Positions 25,488 to 34,854 of a stretch of DNA of 64,000 nucleotides are shown piece by piece. The position numbers and the translations under genes are program-made. The stretch is from Enterobacter asburiae (GTDB taxonomy: Bacteria; Pseudomonadota; Gammaproteobacteria; Enterobacterales; Enterobacteriaceae), in assembly GCF_007035645.1 (NCBI RefSeq), contig NZ_AP019632.1, positions 992,001-1,056,000 of the forward strand. The letters are read 5' to 3'. Every line of letters begins with the position of its first letter. Position 1 is the first letter of the stretch. A model generated the notes under the pieces. It saw only the letters and a program-made list of their open reading frames with translations. It was not told the DNA's origin and searched no databases.

Positions 25488-26279
25488 TTAGCCAGCAAAT
25501 TGCTGTATGAAGCGGCTGCCAAAATAGGCAAGGGTGAGAATGCCCGCACCCGCGACGTTGAACCAGACCACGCGACGACCGCGCCAGCCTTCATGATAAT
25601 GGCCCCATAACAGGACAATATAGACAAACCACGCGATGATGGAGAGCACAGCTTTATCGATGTTCTCCACGCTGAACAGGTTCTTCATGTAAAACAGGCC
25701 CGTGCAGAGCGTCAGCGTCAGCAGCACAACGCCCACCTGGGTGATGTGGAACATCTTACGCTCAATGACCATCAGCGGCGGCATCTCATGGTTAAACGCC
25801 AGCTTTTTGTTTTTCAGCTGATAGTCAATCCAGGCGAGCTGCATGGCGTAAAGCGCGGCGATGATCAGCGTCGCGTAGGCAAAGAGCGACAGGCCGATAT
25901 GCACCAGCATCCCCGGCGTCGCCTCCAGATGCGTAATGAATTCATTAGGCATAAAGGTGGCGAGGGCCAGATTGATCAGCGCGAAGGTATAGACAATCGG
26001 CAGCAGCAGCCAGCCGCGATTTTTAGACGCGACGATGGTCATTACCGTGCAGATCATCAGGCTGACCAGCGAGCCGACGTTAAGGACGCTCAGGTTTTGC
26101 ACGCTGCCGTCGCCGGGAATGATGCGTGATTCCAGCGCAAACGCGTGGCTGATCAGTGCGATCACCGCGGAAAGAATAGCCATGCGCCGCCAGCCGCTGT
26201 TTTTTTGCAGCAGTCCGGGAACGATCAGCGCGAGGCTGACAGAGTAGGCAACAAGGGCGATCAGTGCGAAAACAGGCAT
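25488..26279 (-). CDS. ypjD: YpjD, CcsA/cytochrome-c-assembly-like membrane protein
   Basis: 263 residues from ATG 26279 (MPVFALIALVAYSVSLALIV), matching E. coli YpjD in start and length; the ATG at 26354 is too far upstream. About eight transmembrane helices. Conserved segments: FMPNEFITHLEATPGMLVHI and LLWGHYHEGWRGRR, with the histidines typical of the CcsA family. The role is not settled; together with corB it has been linked to cation resistance. Divergent from ffh. Confidence 0.93.
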   Translation of the reverse strand: MPVFALIALVAYSVSLALIVPGLLQKNSGWRRMAILSAVIALISHAFALESRIIPGDGSVQNLSVLNVGSLVSLMICTVMTIVASKNRGWLLLPIVYTFALINLALATFMPNEFITHLEATPGMLVHIGLSLFAYATLIIAALYAMQLAWIDYQLKNKKLAFNHEMPPLMVIERKMFHITQVGVVLLTLTLCTGLFYMKNLFSVENIDKAVLSIIAWFVYIVLLWGHYHEGWRGRRVVWFNVAGAGILTLAYFGSRFIQQFAG

Positions 26280-26445
26280 ATAGGCATCGACAGTTGTCTT
26301 AATAAGAAAGAGAAGCAGTATAACGTTACGTGACGCCTGCTCCAACCGTTGCATAACAACAAAGGCGCCTTCATGTTATACTCCGGCAAAATTCTGTGTA
26401 TGTGTCGCCCATGGCGGCCCAACGTTTCTACTCAGGCGAGAGACA

Positions 26446-27807
26446 ATGTTTGATAATTTAACCGATCGTTTGTCGCGCACGCTGCGCAACATCAGCGGCC
26501 GCGGACGCCTTACTGAAGAGAACATCAAGGAAACGCTGCGCGAAGTGCGCATGGCGCTGCTGGAAGCAGACGTCGCGTTGCCGGTTGTTCGTGATTTTAT
26601 CAACCGCGTTAAAGAGAAGGCGGTTGGTCATGAAGTTAACAAGAGCCTGACCCCGGGTCAGGAGTTCGTCAAAATCGTTCGTAATGAACTGGTTTCGGCG
26701 ATGGGCGAAGAGAACCAGGTGCTTAACCTGGCGGCTCAGCCGCCGGCCGTGGTGCTGATGGCGGGCCTGCAGGGTGCGGGTAAAACGACCAGCGTCGGTA
26801 AGCTGGGTAAATTCCTGCGTGAAAAGCACAAGAAGAAAGTGCTGGTGGTTTCTGCGGACGTCTATCGCCCGGCGGCGATCAAACAGCTGGAAACCCTGGC
26901 CGAGCAGGTCGGCGTAGATTTCTTCCCGTCCGACGTGGCGCAGAAGCCTGTCGACATCGTTAACGCGGCGCTGAAAGAAGCGAAGCTGAAATTCTATGAT
27001 GTGCTGCTGGTGGATACCGCCGGTCGTCTGCACGTTGACGAAGCGATGATGGACGAGATTAAGCAGGTGCATGCCTCTATCAACCCGGTAGAGACCCTGT
27101 TCGTTGTCGATGCCATGACCGGTCAGGATGCGGCGAATACCGCGAAAGCGTTTAACGAAGCGCTGCCGCTAACCGGCGTGGTGCTGACTAAAGTGGACGG
27201 TGACGCCCGCGGCGGTGCGGCGCTCTCGATTCGTCACATCACCGGTAAGCCGATTAAATTCCTCGGCGTGGGCGAGAAAACTGAAGCGCTCGAGCCGTTC
27301 CACCCGGATCGTATTGCCTCCCGTATCCTCGGCATGGGCGACGTGCTGTCGCTGATCGAAGATATCGAGAGCAAAGTTGACCGCGCGCAGGCCGAGAAGC
27401 TTGCCAGCAAGCTGAAAAAAGGTGACGGTTTCGATCTTACCGACTTCCTTGAGCAGCTGCGTCAGATGAAAAACATGGGCGGCATGGCCAGCCTGATGGG
27501 CAAACTGCCGGGCATGGGCCAGATCCCTGACAACGTGAAAGCGCAGATGGATGACAAGGTGCTGGTGCGTATGGAGGCGATCATCAACTCGATGACGCTG
27601 AAAGAGCGCGCTAACCCGGATATCATCAAAGGTTCCCGTAAACGCCGTATCGCAGCCGGTTGCGGCATGCAGGTGCAGGACGTTAACCGTCTTCTTAAAC
27701 AGTTCGACGACATGCAGCGCATGATGAAGAAAATGAAGAAAGGCGGCATGGCGAAGATGATGCGCGGCATGAAAGGCATGATGCCACCCGGTTTTCCAGG
27801 GCGTTAA
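26446..27807 (+). CDS. ffh: Signal recognition particle GTPase Ffh
   Basis: 453 residues, as in E. coli. An N domain helical bundle is followed by the G domain (GLQGAGKTTSVGKLGKFLRE; DTAGRLHVDEAMM; TKVDGDARGGAALS) and the methionine-rich M domain that binds 4.5S RNA and signal sequences (ending MMKKMKKGGMAKMMRGMKG). It targets inner membrane proteins co-translationally via FtsY. Confidence 0.98.
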   Translation: MFDNLTDRLSRTLRNISGRGRLTEENIKETLREVRMALLEADVALPVVRDFINRVKEKAVGHEVNKSLTPGQEFVKIVRNELVSAMGEENQVLNLAAQPPAVVLMAGLQGAGKTTSVGKLGKFLREKHKKKVLVVSADVYRPAAIKQLETLAEQVGVDFFPSDVAQKPVDIVNAALKEAKLKFYDVLLVDTAGRLHVDEAMMDEIKQVHASINPVETLFVVDAMTGQDAANTAKAFNEALPLTGVVLTKVDGDARGGAALSIRHITGKPIKFLGVGEKTEALEPFHPDRIASRILGMGDVLSLIEDIESKVDRAQAEKLASKLKKGDGFDLTDFLEQLRQMKNMGGMASLMGKLPGMGQIPDNVKAQMDDKVLVRMEAIINSMTLKERANPDIIKGSRKRRIAAGCGMQVQDVNRLLKQFDDMQRMMKKMKKGGMAKMMRGMKGMMPPGFPGR

Positions 27808-27828
27808 TCGCTTTTGAGATTGCTTTTT

Positions 27829-27860
27829 GCCCGAAAATGAGTAAAATTTTCGGGCTTTTA
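27829..27860 (+). terminator. Terminator downstream of ffh
   Basis: GCCCGAAAAT...ATTTTCGGGC followed by TTTTA, 21 bases past the ffh stop and before rpsP. Confidence 0.85.
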
Positions 27861-27923
27861 ATATGACACCCGGGCTCCGTTCCTCGATGGGGCCCGGTTG
27901 TTTTATTCACACAAGAGGATGTT

Positions 27924-28172
27924 ATGGTAACTATTCGTTTAGCTCGTCACGGCGCTAAAAAGCGTCCGTTCTACCAGGTTGTTGTGACTGACAGCCGTAA
28001 TGCACGCAACGGTCGCTTCATCGAGCGCGTTGGTTTCTTCAACCCACTGGCCGCTGGCGCAGAAGAAGAAACTCGTCTGGATCTGGATCGTATCGCTCAC
28101 TGGGTTGGCCAGGGCGCTACTGTTTCCGATCGCGTTGCTACGCTGATCAAAGCAGCAAACAAAGCAGCTTAA
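27924..28172 (+). CDS. rpsP: 30S ribosomal protein S16
   Basis: 82 residues, complete ([20 protein letters not shown]). First gene of the rpsP-rimM-trmD-rplS operon, with AGAGG before the ATG. S16 binds 16S rRNA helices 15-17 and is needed for 30S assembly. The leader at 27868-27903 can form a GC hairpin followed by TTGTTTTA and may modulate read-through into the operon. Confidence 0.98.
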   Translation: MVTIRLARHGAKKRPFYQVVVTDSRNARNGRFIERVGFFNPLAAGAEEETRLDLDRIAHWVGQGATVSDRVATLIKAANKAA

Positions 28173-28190
28173 TCTGTCACGGTGGTCATG

Positions 28191-28727
28191 ATGAGCAATA
28201 AAGCACCTGTTGAACCGATCGTATTGGGAAAAATGGGTTCTTGCTACGGTATCCGTGGTTGGCTCAGAGTGTTTTCCTCCACTGAAGACGCTGATAGCAT
28301 TTTTGATTACCAGCCCTGGTTTATCCAGAAAGGCGGTAAGTGGGAAGAGGTCGAGCTGGAAAGCTGGCGTCACCACAATCAGGACATCATCATCAAGCTG
28401 AAAGGCGTTGACGATCGTGATGCTGCGAATGCGCTGACTAATTGTGAAATTGTCGTGGATTCGTCGCAGTTGCCACAGCTGGAAGAGGGCGACTACTACT
28501 GGAAAGACCTTATGGGTTGCCAGGTAGTCACTACCGAAGGCTACAGCCTGGGGAAAGTCATCGATATGATGGAAACCGGGTCAAATGACGTTCTCGTCAT
28601 TAAGGCAAACCTGAAAGATGCATTTGGCATCAAGGAGCGGTTGGTTCCGTTCCTCGATGGACAGGTTATCAAGAAAGTCGATCTCACTACTCAAACCATT
28701 GAAGTAGATTGGGATCCTGGTTTTTAA
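28191..28727 (+). CDS. rimM: Ribosome maturation factor RimM
   Basis: 178 residues from ATG 28191 ([20 protein letters not shown]); ATG 28188 is possible, but GGTGG (28181-28185) is better spaced for 28191. RimM binds S19 and helps form the 30S head (16S 3' domain). The N-terminal RimM barrel ([16 protein letters not shown] type) is followed by a PRC-barrel ([31 protein letters not shown]). It lies 18 bases behind rpsP. Confidence 0.96.
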   Translation: MSNKAPVEPIVLGKMGSCYGIRGWLRVFSSTEDADSIFDYQPWFIQKGGKWEEVELESWRHHNQDIIIKLKGVDDRDAANALTNCEIVVDSSQLPQLEEGDYYWKDLMGCQVVTTEGYSLGKVIDMMETGSNDVLVIKANLKDAFGIKERLVPFLDGQVIKKVDLTTQTIEVDWDPGF

Positions 28728-28758
28728 ATTCTCCGGATAAACGGTAAAAGACGGCGCT

Positions 28759-29526
28759 ATGTGGATTGGCATAATTAGCCTGTTTCCTGAAATGTTCCGC
28801 GCGATTACCGATTACGGGGTAACTGGCCGGGCAGTAAAGAATGGCCTGCTGAGCATCCAGAGCTGGAGTCCTCGTGACTTTACTCATGACCGGCACCGTA
28901 CCGTGGACGATCGTCCTTACGGCGGCGGACCGGGGATGCTAATGATGGTGCAACCCTTACGGGACGCCATTCACACAGCAAAAGCCGCGGCAGGTGAAGG
29001 CGCAAAGGTGATTTATCTGTCACCTCAGGGACGCAAGCTTGATCAAGCGGGCGTGAGCGAACTGGCGACGAATCAAAAGCTGATTCTGGTCTGTGGGCGC
29101 TACGAAGGAATAGATGAGCGCGTAATTCAAACCGAGATTGACGAAGAATGGTCTATCGGCGATTACGTTCTCAGCGGTGGTGAGTTACCCGCAATGACGC
29201 TGATTGACTCCGTCGCCCGGTTCATTCCGGGGGTTCTGGGCCATGAAGCTTCGGCAACGGAAGATTCCTTTGCCGATGGGTTGCTGGACTGTCCACACTA
29301 TACTCGTCCTGAAGTGTTAGAAGGGATGGAAGTACCGGCGGTGTTACTGTCTGGAAACCATGCCGAGATACGTCGCTGGCGTTTGAAGCAGTCGCTGGGC
29401 CGAACCTGGCTTAGAAGACCTGAACTTCTGGAAAACCTGGCTCTGACTGAAGAGCAAGCAAAGTTGCTGGCCGAGTTCAAAACTGAACACGCGCACCAGC
29501 AGCATGAACATGATGGGAATGCGTAA
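28759..29526 (+). CDS. trmD: tRNA (guanine37-N1)-methyltransferase TrmD
   Basis: 255 residues. A SPOUT-class enzyme with the knotted SAM site seen at [13 protein letters not shown] and [16 protein letters not shown]-terminal [20 protein letters not shown]. It methylates G37 next to the anticodon of tRNAs reading CNN codons, preventing +1 frameshifts. Essential third gene of the operon, 31 bases after rimM. Confidence 0.98.
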   Translation: MWIGIISLFPEMFRAITDYGVTGRAVKNGLLSIQSWSPRDFTHDRHRTVDDRPYGGGPGMLMMVQPLRDAIHTAKAAAGEGAKVIYLSPQGRKLDQAGVSELATNQKLILVCGRYEGIDERVIQTEIDEEWSIGDYVLSGGELPAMTLIDSVARFIPGVLGHEASATEDSFADGLLDCPHYTRPEVLEGMEVPAVLLSGNHAEIRRWRLKQSLGRTWLRRPELLENLALTEEQAKLLAEFKTEHAHQQHEHDGNA

Positions 29527-29566
29527 TACGCTCCCGAATATCAGTTTACCCAGGATAAGAGATTAA

Positions 29567-29917
<351 letters not shown>

Positions 29918-29943
29918 GATTCGCTTAAGCGACATCCTGTTAG

Positions 29944-29975
29944 AAAGGGCTGGCCGAAAGGCTGGCCCTTTTTTT
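29944..29975 (+). terminator. Terminator of the rpsP-rimM-trmD-rplS operon
   Basis: AAGGGCTGGCCGAAAGGCTGGCCC hairpin followed by T8. Confidence 0.92.
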
Positions 29976-30049
29976 ATCCCTGCGCACCTCTCGCGTTAAC
30001 CCTTTTGTCATAAATCATTTACAATGCTTGCCTCTTGAAAGGAGGAGAA

Positions 30050-30454
30050 GTGGATAACGTACTGCATCAGCCTGACCGGAAACGCGCAGCGGCATTGACC
30101 GCGCTGTTTGCGATCCTGCTGATCGTGGTGGCGCCGCTTATCTCCGTCTCCTTGCAGAAAGATCCCATGAGCGCGATGCCGGGCATGCATCATGACATGA
30201 GCATGATGTCGATGGACGAGCATCAGGGCGATATGCCGCATACGATGCCTGTCGACCATGCGGAAGCGTGCGGCTACTGCGTGCTGTTAGCGCATGTCCC
30301 TGGCGTGATGCTGGCGCTGATCGTCCTGCTCAGCGCGGTATTACAGAGGCTTCGCATTAAGCCGCCGCGCCAGGCGGTCAGCCACTGGCACTTTTTCCCC
30401 TGGCTTTACCCTGATACCCGCGCGCCGCCGCGGCAGTCTGCTTTTTCCCTTTAA
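30050..30454 (+). CDS. DUF2946-type membrane protein with Met/His-rich loop
   Basis: 134 residues from GTG 30050 with AAAGGAGG just upstream. One transmembrane helix near the N-terminus (ALTALFAILLIVVAPLISVS) and another near residue 95 (GVMLALIVLLSAVL) flank a periplasmic segment rich in Met and His (MPGMHHDMSMMSMDEHQGDM) plus CGYC. This pattern suggests copper or other metal binding, as in many DUF2946 proteins. It is followed after 38 bases by a PepSY gene, the usual partner near metal uptake genes. The pair is not between rplS and yfiB in E. coli K-12. Confidence 0.75.
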   Translation: MDNVLHQPDRKRAAALTALFAILLIVVAPLISVSLQKDPMSAMPGMHHDMSMMSMDEHQGDMPHTMPVDHAEACGYCVLLAHVPGVMLALIVLLSAVLQRLRIKPPRQAVSHWHFFPWLYPDTRAPPRQSAFSL

Positions 30455-30492
30455 AACTAAATCGATAACTTTTTGCCTTAAAAAGGAAAAGT

Positions 30493-31863
30493 ATGACTAC
30501 CTGCACTCCGCGCGCGGCATGGGGAAACCTGCTGCGTCGCCTCCATTTCTACGTCGGGCTTTTTGTTGGTCCGTTTATCTTCTTTGCCGCGCTGACCGGT
30601 ACGCTGTATGTGGCGACCCCGCAGCTGGAGAATGCGCTCTACCGGCACGCGCTCCACACGGATTCCGTGGGCGTGCCGCAGCCGCTGGCGGAACAAATTG
30701 CCGTGGCGGAAAAAAACGTTGGATCAGATGTGCATTTGCACGCCGTGCGTCCCGGGCTGGCTGAAGGCGAAACCACCCGCGTGATGTTTGCTGACCCGAC
30801 GCTTGGGCCATCGGAGAACCGGGCTATTTTTATTGATCCGGTAAGCCTGGCGGTGCTGGGAGATATGACGGTATACGGCACCAGCGGGATTTTACCGCTG
30901 CGTCAGACCATTGATTATCTGCATACCTCTTTGATGCTGGGCGACGTGGGGCGGCTCTACAGCGAGCTTGCCGCCTCCTGGATGTGGGTTGCCGCGCTGG
31001 GCGGTGCTGCCCTGTGGTTTTATACCCGACCCAAACGGCGGATCAATAATCGCTTCCAGAATCGTCGTCGGATGCACGTGACGCTGGGCTGGAGTCTGCT
31101 GGGCGGAATGCTGTTGTTCTCAGCAACCGGCCTGACCTGGTCTCAATGGGCAGGCGGGAACGTTGATAAGGTGCGGGCAGAGATGAACTGGCTTACCCCG
31201 CAGGTGAACACGACGCTTTCCGGTCAACAGAAGATCGTGGATGAGCACGCCGAACACCGAGGCCATCACGGCGGAATGATGATGCCGGAAATGGCGATGG
31301 ATCTGACGCAGTTTGACGGAGTATTAAGCGCGGCCCGTAACGCGGGAATTGATGCCAACAGGCTGGAGATCCGCCCGGCAAAAACGGCGGATCGCGCCTG
31401 GACCGTGACGGAAATCGATCGTAGCTGGCCGACCCAGGTGGACGCCGTTGCGGTTGATCCTTCTACGATGCAGGTCCTGGACAGAACCCGATTCGAGGAT
31501 TTCCCGTTAATGGCAAAACTGACCCGCTGGGGCGTGGATTTCCATATGGGGATCTTATTCGGGCTGGTGAATCAGCTGCTGCTGGTGGCGTTCGGCCTCA
31601 CCCTGTGCGTGCTCATCGTCTGGGGTTACCGGATGTGGTGGATGCGTCGTCCGGCACGGTCGGCCGTGGATCCGGTGCAGACGCTTTGCCAGAGCTGGCT
31701 GGCGCTGTCAGGGTGGGGAAGAGGGATTACGGTGATAATCAGCATACTGCTGGGGCTGGCCTTGCCGATCATGGGCGTGAGTCTGGCGCTGTTTGTTGTG
31801 GTGGACTGGCTGCGCTGGCGAGCGGCAACCAGGGTGACGCTCGCCGAATCATCCGCTAAATAA
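30493..31863 (+). CDS. PepSY domain (PiuB-like) inner membrane protein
   Basis: 456 residues. Four membrane helices in the PepSY_TM pattern: FYVGLFVGPFIFFAALTGTL, the segment near 160, LGWSLLGGMLLFSATGLTWS, and GILFGLVNQLLLVAFGLTLC, plus a C-terminal hairpin. Two periplasmic PepSY-like regions lie between (FADPTLGPSENRAIFIDPVS; AVDPSTMQVLDRTRFED). A His/Met-rich stretch (HAEHRGHHGGMMMPEMAMD) again points to metal. Relatives include PiuB and proteins thought to reduce siderophore-bound iron. AAAAGGAAAAG precedes the ATG. Substrate is unknown. Confidence 0.85.
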   Translation: MTTCTPRAAWGNLLRRLHFYVGLFVGPFIFFAALTGTLYVATPQLENALYRHALHTDSVGVPQPLAEQIAVAEKNVGSDVHLHAVRPGLAEGETTRVMFADPTLGPSENRAIFIDPVSLAVLGDMTVYGTSGILPLRQTIDYLHTSLMLGDVGRLYSELAASWMWVAALGGAALWFYTRPKRRINNRFQNRRRMHVTLGWSLLGGMLLFSATGLTWSQWAGGNVDKVRAEMNWLTPQVNTTLSGQQKIVDEHAEHRGHHGGMMMPEMAMDLTQFDGVLSAARNAGIDANRLEIRPAKTADRAWTVTEIDRSWPTQVDAVAVDPSTMQVLDRTRFEDFPLMAKLTRWGVDFHMGILFGLVNQLLLVAFGLTLCVLIVWGYRMWWMRRPARSAVDPVQTLCQSWLALSGWGRGITVIISILLGLALPIMGVSLALFVVVDWLRWRAATRVTLAESSAK

Positions 31864-31865
31864 CC

Positions 31866-32351
31866 CTATGGCGTGCTGATCACCACTGCGACGCGGCGGT
31901 TTTCAGCGCGCCCTTGCGGGGTACTGTTGCTCGCAACCGGATATTTTTGACCTAACCCCCGCGTGGTGAGATTGCTGCGCGGGATATTTGCCCCCTTCGC
32001 CCAGGCATCGGCCACGGCATTGGCGCGTTTTAACGACAGCGCTTCGTTGTAGCTTTCTTCACCGTAGTTATCCGTGTGACCGTCCATTCGCGCGTGGTTC
32101 AGGCCGGTTTCCGCCAGGCGAGAGGCCATGGACTGGATCTGCGTTTCACTTTCCGGGCGCAGTCTGGCGTCATTTTTATCAAACAGGATGGTGTCCGACA
32201 TGCCAAGTGACCAGTCACCGTTCAGTTCGTTAAAACCGTAAGACTTCATCGCCGAAATTTGCTCAGGAGTGAATTTGCCTTCCGGGGGCGACTGACAGCC
32301 TGCCAGAACCAGTGAGGCCAGAACTATCGGCGCGAAGTAACGTTTTAACAT
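31866..32351 (-). CDS. yfiB: YfiB, OmpA-like lipoprotein of the YfiBNR system
   Basis: 161 residues with lipobox LAGC (MLKRYFAPIVLASLVLAGCQ) and a C-terminal OmpA/Pal peptidoglycan-binding domain (MDGHTDNYGEESYNEALSLK; RSNLTTRGLGQKYPVASN; GRAENRRVAVVIS). Known from Pseudomonas: YfiB in the outer membrane titrates YfiR, freeing the diguanylate cyclase YfiN/DgcN. It is last in yfiR-dgcN-yfiB, 12 bases after dgcN. Confidence 0.93.
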   Translation of the reverse strand: MLKRYFAPIVLASLVLAGCQSPPEGKFTPEQISAMKSYGFNELNGDWSLGMSDTILFDKNDARLRPESETQIQSMASRLAETGLNHARMDGHTDNYGEESYNEALSLKRANAVADAWAKGANIPRSNLTTRGLGQKYPVASNSTPQGRAENRRVAVVISTP

Positions 32352-32363
32352 AGTGTATCCTTT

Positions 32364-33584
32364 CTAACTTGTTGTTTTCGTACGCTGGTTTTTCACCTGA
32401 TACATGTTGCGGTCAGCCCTCTCCAGTAATGCTTCCACGGAAGCATTTTCCCACGCCAGAGCAAAGCCAATGCTGAGTGACATCGATGCTTTTTGTCCGT
32501 TATGAAGATCAAACGGACGGATAAACTGCTGCGATAGCGCAGCACAAATGTGTTGAACCTCGAGCTCAGAGTGTACGCCGTACAGCACCATAGCGAATTC
32601 GTCACCGCCAAGGCGGTATGCCTGGTGACGTTTGTCGCCAAACTCCATCATCCTGCTGGCGACTTCTATCAGCACGCAGTCACCTGCCGCGTGTCCCCAG
32701 GTGTCGTTAATAAACTTAAAATTATCACCGTCGAGGAAGAGCAGGGCCGAGTTTGTTTTGGCTGAAGGGTCGTTCATTAAGGCTGCAATGCTGTTACGAA
32801 ACGCAGCGCGGTTGGCAAGACCGGTGAGCGGGTCGTGCATGGCGGTACGCAGCAGCTGGGCATTTTTCGCCTGAAGCTTCAGTTGCCACTCCTCCATCTC
32901 ATCCAGAAGGCTGTTGAAGTCCTCACCAAACTGGTGAAACTCTTCGATACGGCCGTCTTTCACCCGGCGGGAGAAGTTGCGGTTAGTACGAACGTCATGC
33001 ACGACGTCAGTGATGTTTTGCAGGGCCGTGACCATCCCATGGTGCAAAGACTGGGTAATGGTGAGCGCGACGACGGTTGCAAAGAGAATGCAGCCGGTCA
33101 GAACGGCAAACGACATCCAGATGAAATGGCCGATCAGACTGTCACGCGCGGTCAGGCGAATTTCGCCGATCGTTGCGCCGTTATGCATGATGGGCTGCGC
33201 AACCGGTACGGGGAAAAGCCAGCGGCTGACCAGTGCGCCCAGCGTGTCGTTGTTGTCCTCCGGGTTCCAGGACCAGTAGGCAAACCGCTTTTTATGCGCG
33301 TTAATAACCTCGGCCACGGCAAACTGCCCCTGTTTGCCCAGCGCAGCCAGCGTTTCGTTGGCCGCCAGCGAGTCGTTGAACACCAGCGAGGCTTCCAGGC
33401 TGTGGCTCATTGTTGCGCCGGTTAATTCGAGATTCTTTTGCGCGTATTGTTTTAACGTCACGACGGAAGCAAAACAGAGCAGCAGCCATATTAGCGTCAT
33501 CGTGATGATGACGCTTATCATGCTGTTTCGCCTCAACGTTCTTTTAAACGTCGGACGTGGCGTTGAAGTGAAATCTTTATCCAT
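32364..33584 (-). CDS. dgcN: Diguanylate cyclase DgcN (YfiN)
   Basis: 406 residues from ATG 33584, which overlaps the yfiR stop (ATGGATAA). Two membrane helices (near 25-50 and 150-180) flank a periplasmic domain; a HAMP segment (ITDVVHDVRTNRNFSRRVKD) leads to the GGDEF domain with LGGDEFAM intact, so it should make cyclic di-GMP. In the family, periplasmic YfiR holds it inactive; envelope or redox stress releases it, raising adhesion and stopping division. With the adhesin at 1-7144 it is a plausible biofilm input, but no direct link is seen. Confidence 0.95.
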   Translation of the reverse strand: MDKDFTSTPRPTFKRTLRRNSMISVIITMTLIWLLLCFASVVTLKQYAQKNLELTGATMSHSLEASLVFNDSLAANETLAALGKQGQFAVAEVINAHKKRFAYWSWNPEDNNDTLGALVSRWLFPVPVAQPIMHNGATIGEIRLTARDSLIGHFIWMSFAVLTGCILFATVVALTITQSLHHGMVTALQNITDVVHDVRTNRNFSRRVKDGRIEEFHQFGEDFNSLLDEMEEWQLKLQAKNAQLLRTAMHDPLTGLANRAAFRNSIAALMNDPSAKTNSALLFLDGDNFKFINDTWGHAAGDCVLIEVASRMMEFGDKRHQAYRLGGDEFAMVLYGVHSELEVQHICAALSQQFIRPFDLHNGQKASMSLSIGFALAWENASVEALLERADRNMYQVKNQRTKTTS

Positions 33585-34128
33585 GCTGCTTATTCCGTGC
33601 AAGCATTAATACATCCGGATTGACTCTTACGCCACTGCGCGTCAATGCATCCAGATTGACGGCGAACCGTACCTGGCCGCGATCGATTATCAGGCAAAAG
33701 GCACTGCCAATTACACATTCCGGATTTTGCTCTGAGATTAATAGCAACGCTCTGCCCTGATATTGACTTATTAATTCAAGTTGTTTTGCCGGTGATTCAG
33801 ACCCGAAATAGATCGCATCGCACGTCGCGGCCAGGGCTTCCTGATCGTTACGTACAATAACGGGAGTATAAGGTAACTCGCTATGCCCCTCATCGCCGCT
33901 GAGGGCGTGCGTATAGTGCGAAGTGGCGTAGACGCAGAGTTTAGGCTGACCGGAAAGTGACGGCCATCGCGTATAGCTCACGATGCCTGAGACAATCGAG
34001 CGTACCGATTTATCCGTTTCCGTAAGCGTGCCTGCCGCCGCAGGGCCCACCATAAGGAACAGCATTATCACCAGAGTGAGTCGGAAAAAAGAGATCAAGA
34101 ATAAATTTCTCACCAGAATCCGCCACAT
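33577..34128 (-). CDS. yfiR: YfiR, periplasmic repressor of DgcN
   Basis: 183 residues if begun at ATG 34128 (MWRILVRNLFLISFFRLTLV); starts at 34173 or nearer the signal core (about 34020) are possible, as no strong ribosome site decides. A signal peptide ends near VGPAAAG. The body matches E. coli YfiR: VSGIVSYTRWPSLSGQPKLC, ECVIGSAFCLIIDRGQVRFA, and VNPDVLMLAR, with conserved Cys pairs whose oxidation state controls repression. It overlaps dgcN by 8 bases. Confidence 0.9.
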   Translation of the reverse strand: MWRILVRNLFLISFFRLTLVIMLFLMVGPAAAGTLTETDKSVRSIVSGIVSYTRWPSLSGQPKLCVYATSHYTHALSGDEGHSELPYTPVIVRNDQEALAATCDAIYFGSESPAKQLELISQYQGRALLLISEQNPECVIGSAFCLIIDRGQVRFAVNLDALTRSGVRVNPDVLMLARNKQHG

Positions 34129-34265
34129 CGCTCTGGAAATAGATGTCCTTAAGAGTTGCGGGCAGAATACCATTGTTTATCAGGGCCGTCATTATGTCAG
34201 AAATAGCATGAGGCCGACCTAAGCTAAATCCTACAGTTGTTTATTTTCCGGTGGATAAAAATAGA

Positions 34266-34640
34266 TTAATTCAGTCTGCTGGAGCGCATACTTTCATCCA
34301 TCCCTTGCTGCCATGACGCACGCAGTTTTGCCGCGTTTTCGGCTGTATCGCAACTGGCAGGGAAAGATTTGCCTGCTAATCCCCAGGCGTGAATAAACCC
34401 TTCTTCGCAGATTTTCTTCTGACCATCAGCATAGCCGCGAAGATATTCACTACGATCAACGTGTGTGTCGTTAAAACTATCGGCCAGGGCCTGGTTATCT
34501 TTAACCGGCAGGCCATTCATGGCGTCTTCTTTACCTGCATCAAACCAGGATGGGCTGGTCCAGTCGGGCTGGAAGGTGTAAGGATTGATCTGACAGCCCG
34601 TTAAAAACAGCGACAACAGCGCGAGAGCAATTGAACGCAT
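34266..34640 (-). CDS. yfiL: YfiL-like lipoprotein
   Basis: 124 residues from ATG 34640, chosen because AGGAG is 7 bases before it (only 1 base before the ATG at 34646). Lipobox LTGC (MRSIALALLSLFLTGCQINP). It matches E. coli YfiL, notably EYLRGYADGQKKICEEGF and GLAGKSFPASCDTAENAAKL. Function is unknown. It lies divergently upstream of aroF. Confidence 0.88.
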   Translation of the reverse strand: MRSIALALLSLFLTGCQINPYTFQPDWTSPSWFDAGKEDAMNGLPVKDNQALADSFNDTHVDRSEYLRGYADGQKKICEEGFIHAWGLAGKSFPASCDTAENAAKLRASWQQGMDESMRSSRLN

Positions 34641-34689
34641 AGCCATTCTCCTTTTTTCTTCAGCATAGCCTGGCTAAAGAAAACCTGTC

Positions 34690-34783
34690 TGTAATTTAAA
34701 GTTTACGTTTTTATCGGCTGATTTTTGCAATAAATTGGCATGTGTAAAGTAATGTGTACGTATTTTGGATTGAAATGTTTACT
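34690..34783 (+). promoter_or_regulatory. Three TyrR boxes of aroF-tyrA
   Basis: Boxes of form TGTAAA-N6-TTTACA: 34690-34707 (TGTAAT..TTTACG), 34743-34760 (TGTAAA..TGTACG) and 34766-34783 (TGGATT..TTTACT). E. coli aroF is likewise repressed by TyrR with tyrosine through three boxes. Confidence 0.8.
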
Positions 34784-34854
34784 TTTTATGGTATCGTGGT
34801 TTCACCTCATTGAGGAAAACAACTATCGCAAACGAGCTTTACAGGATCGCCATC

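Noticed and set aside
27868..27903. Hairpin CCGGGCTCC...GGGGCCCGG as a full terminator before rpsP
   Set aside because: The stem is interrupted, the T-run is broken, and a better terminator lies at 27829-27860; kept only as a possible attenuator in the rpsP entry.
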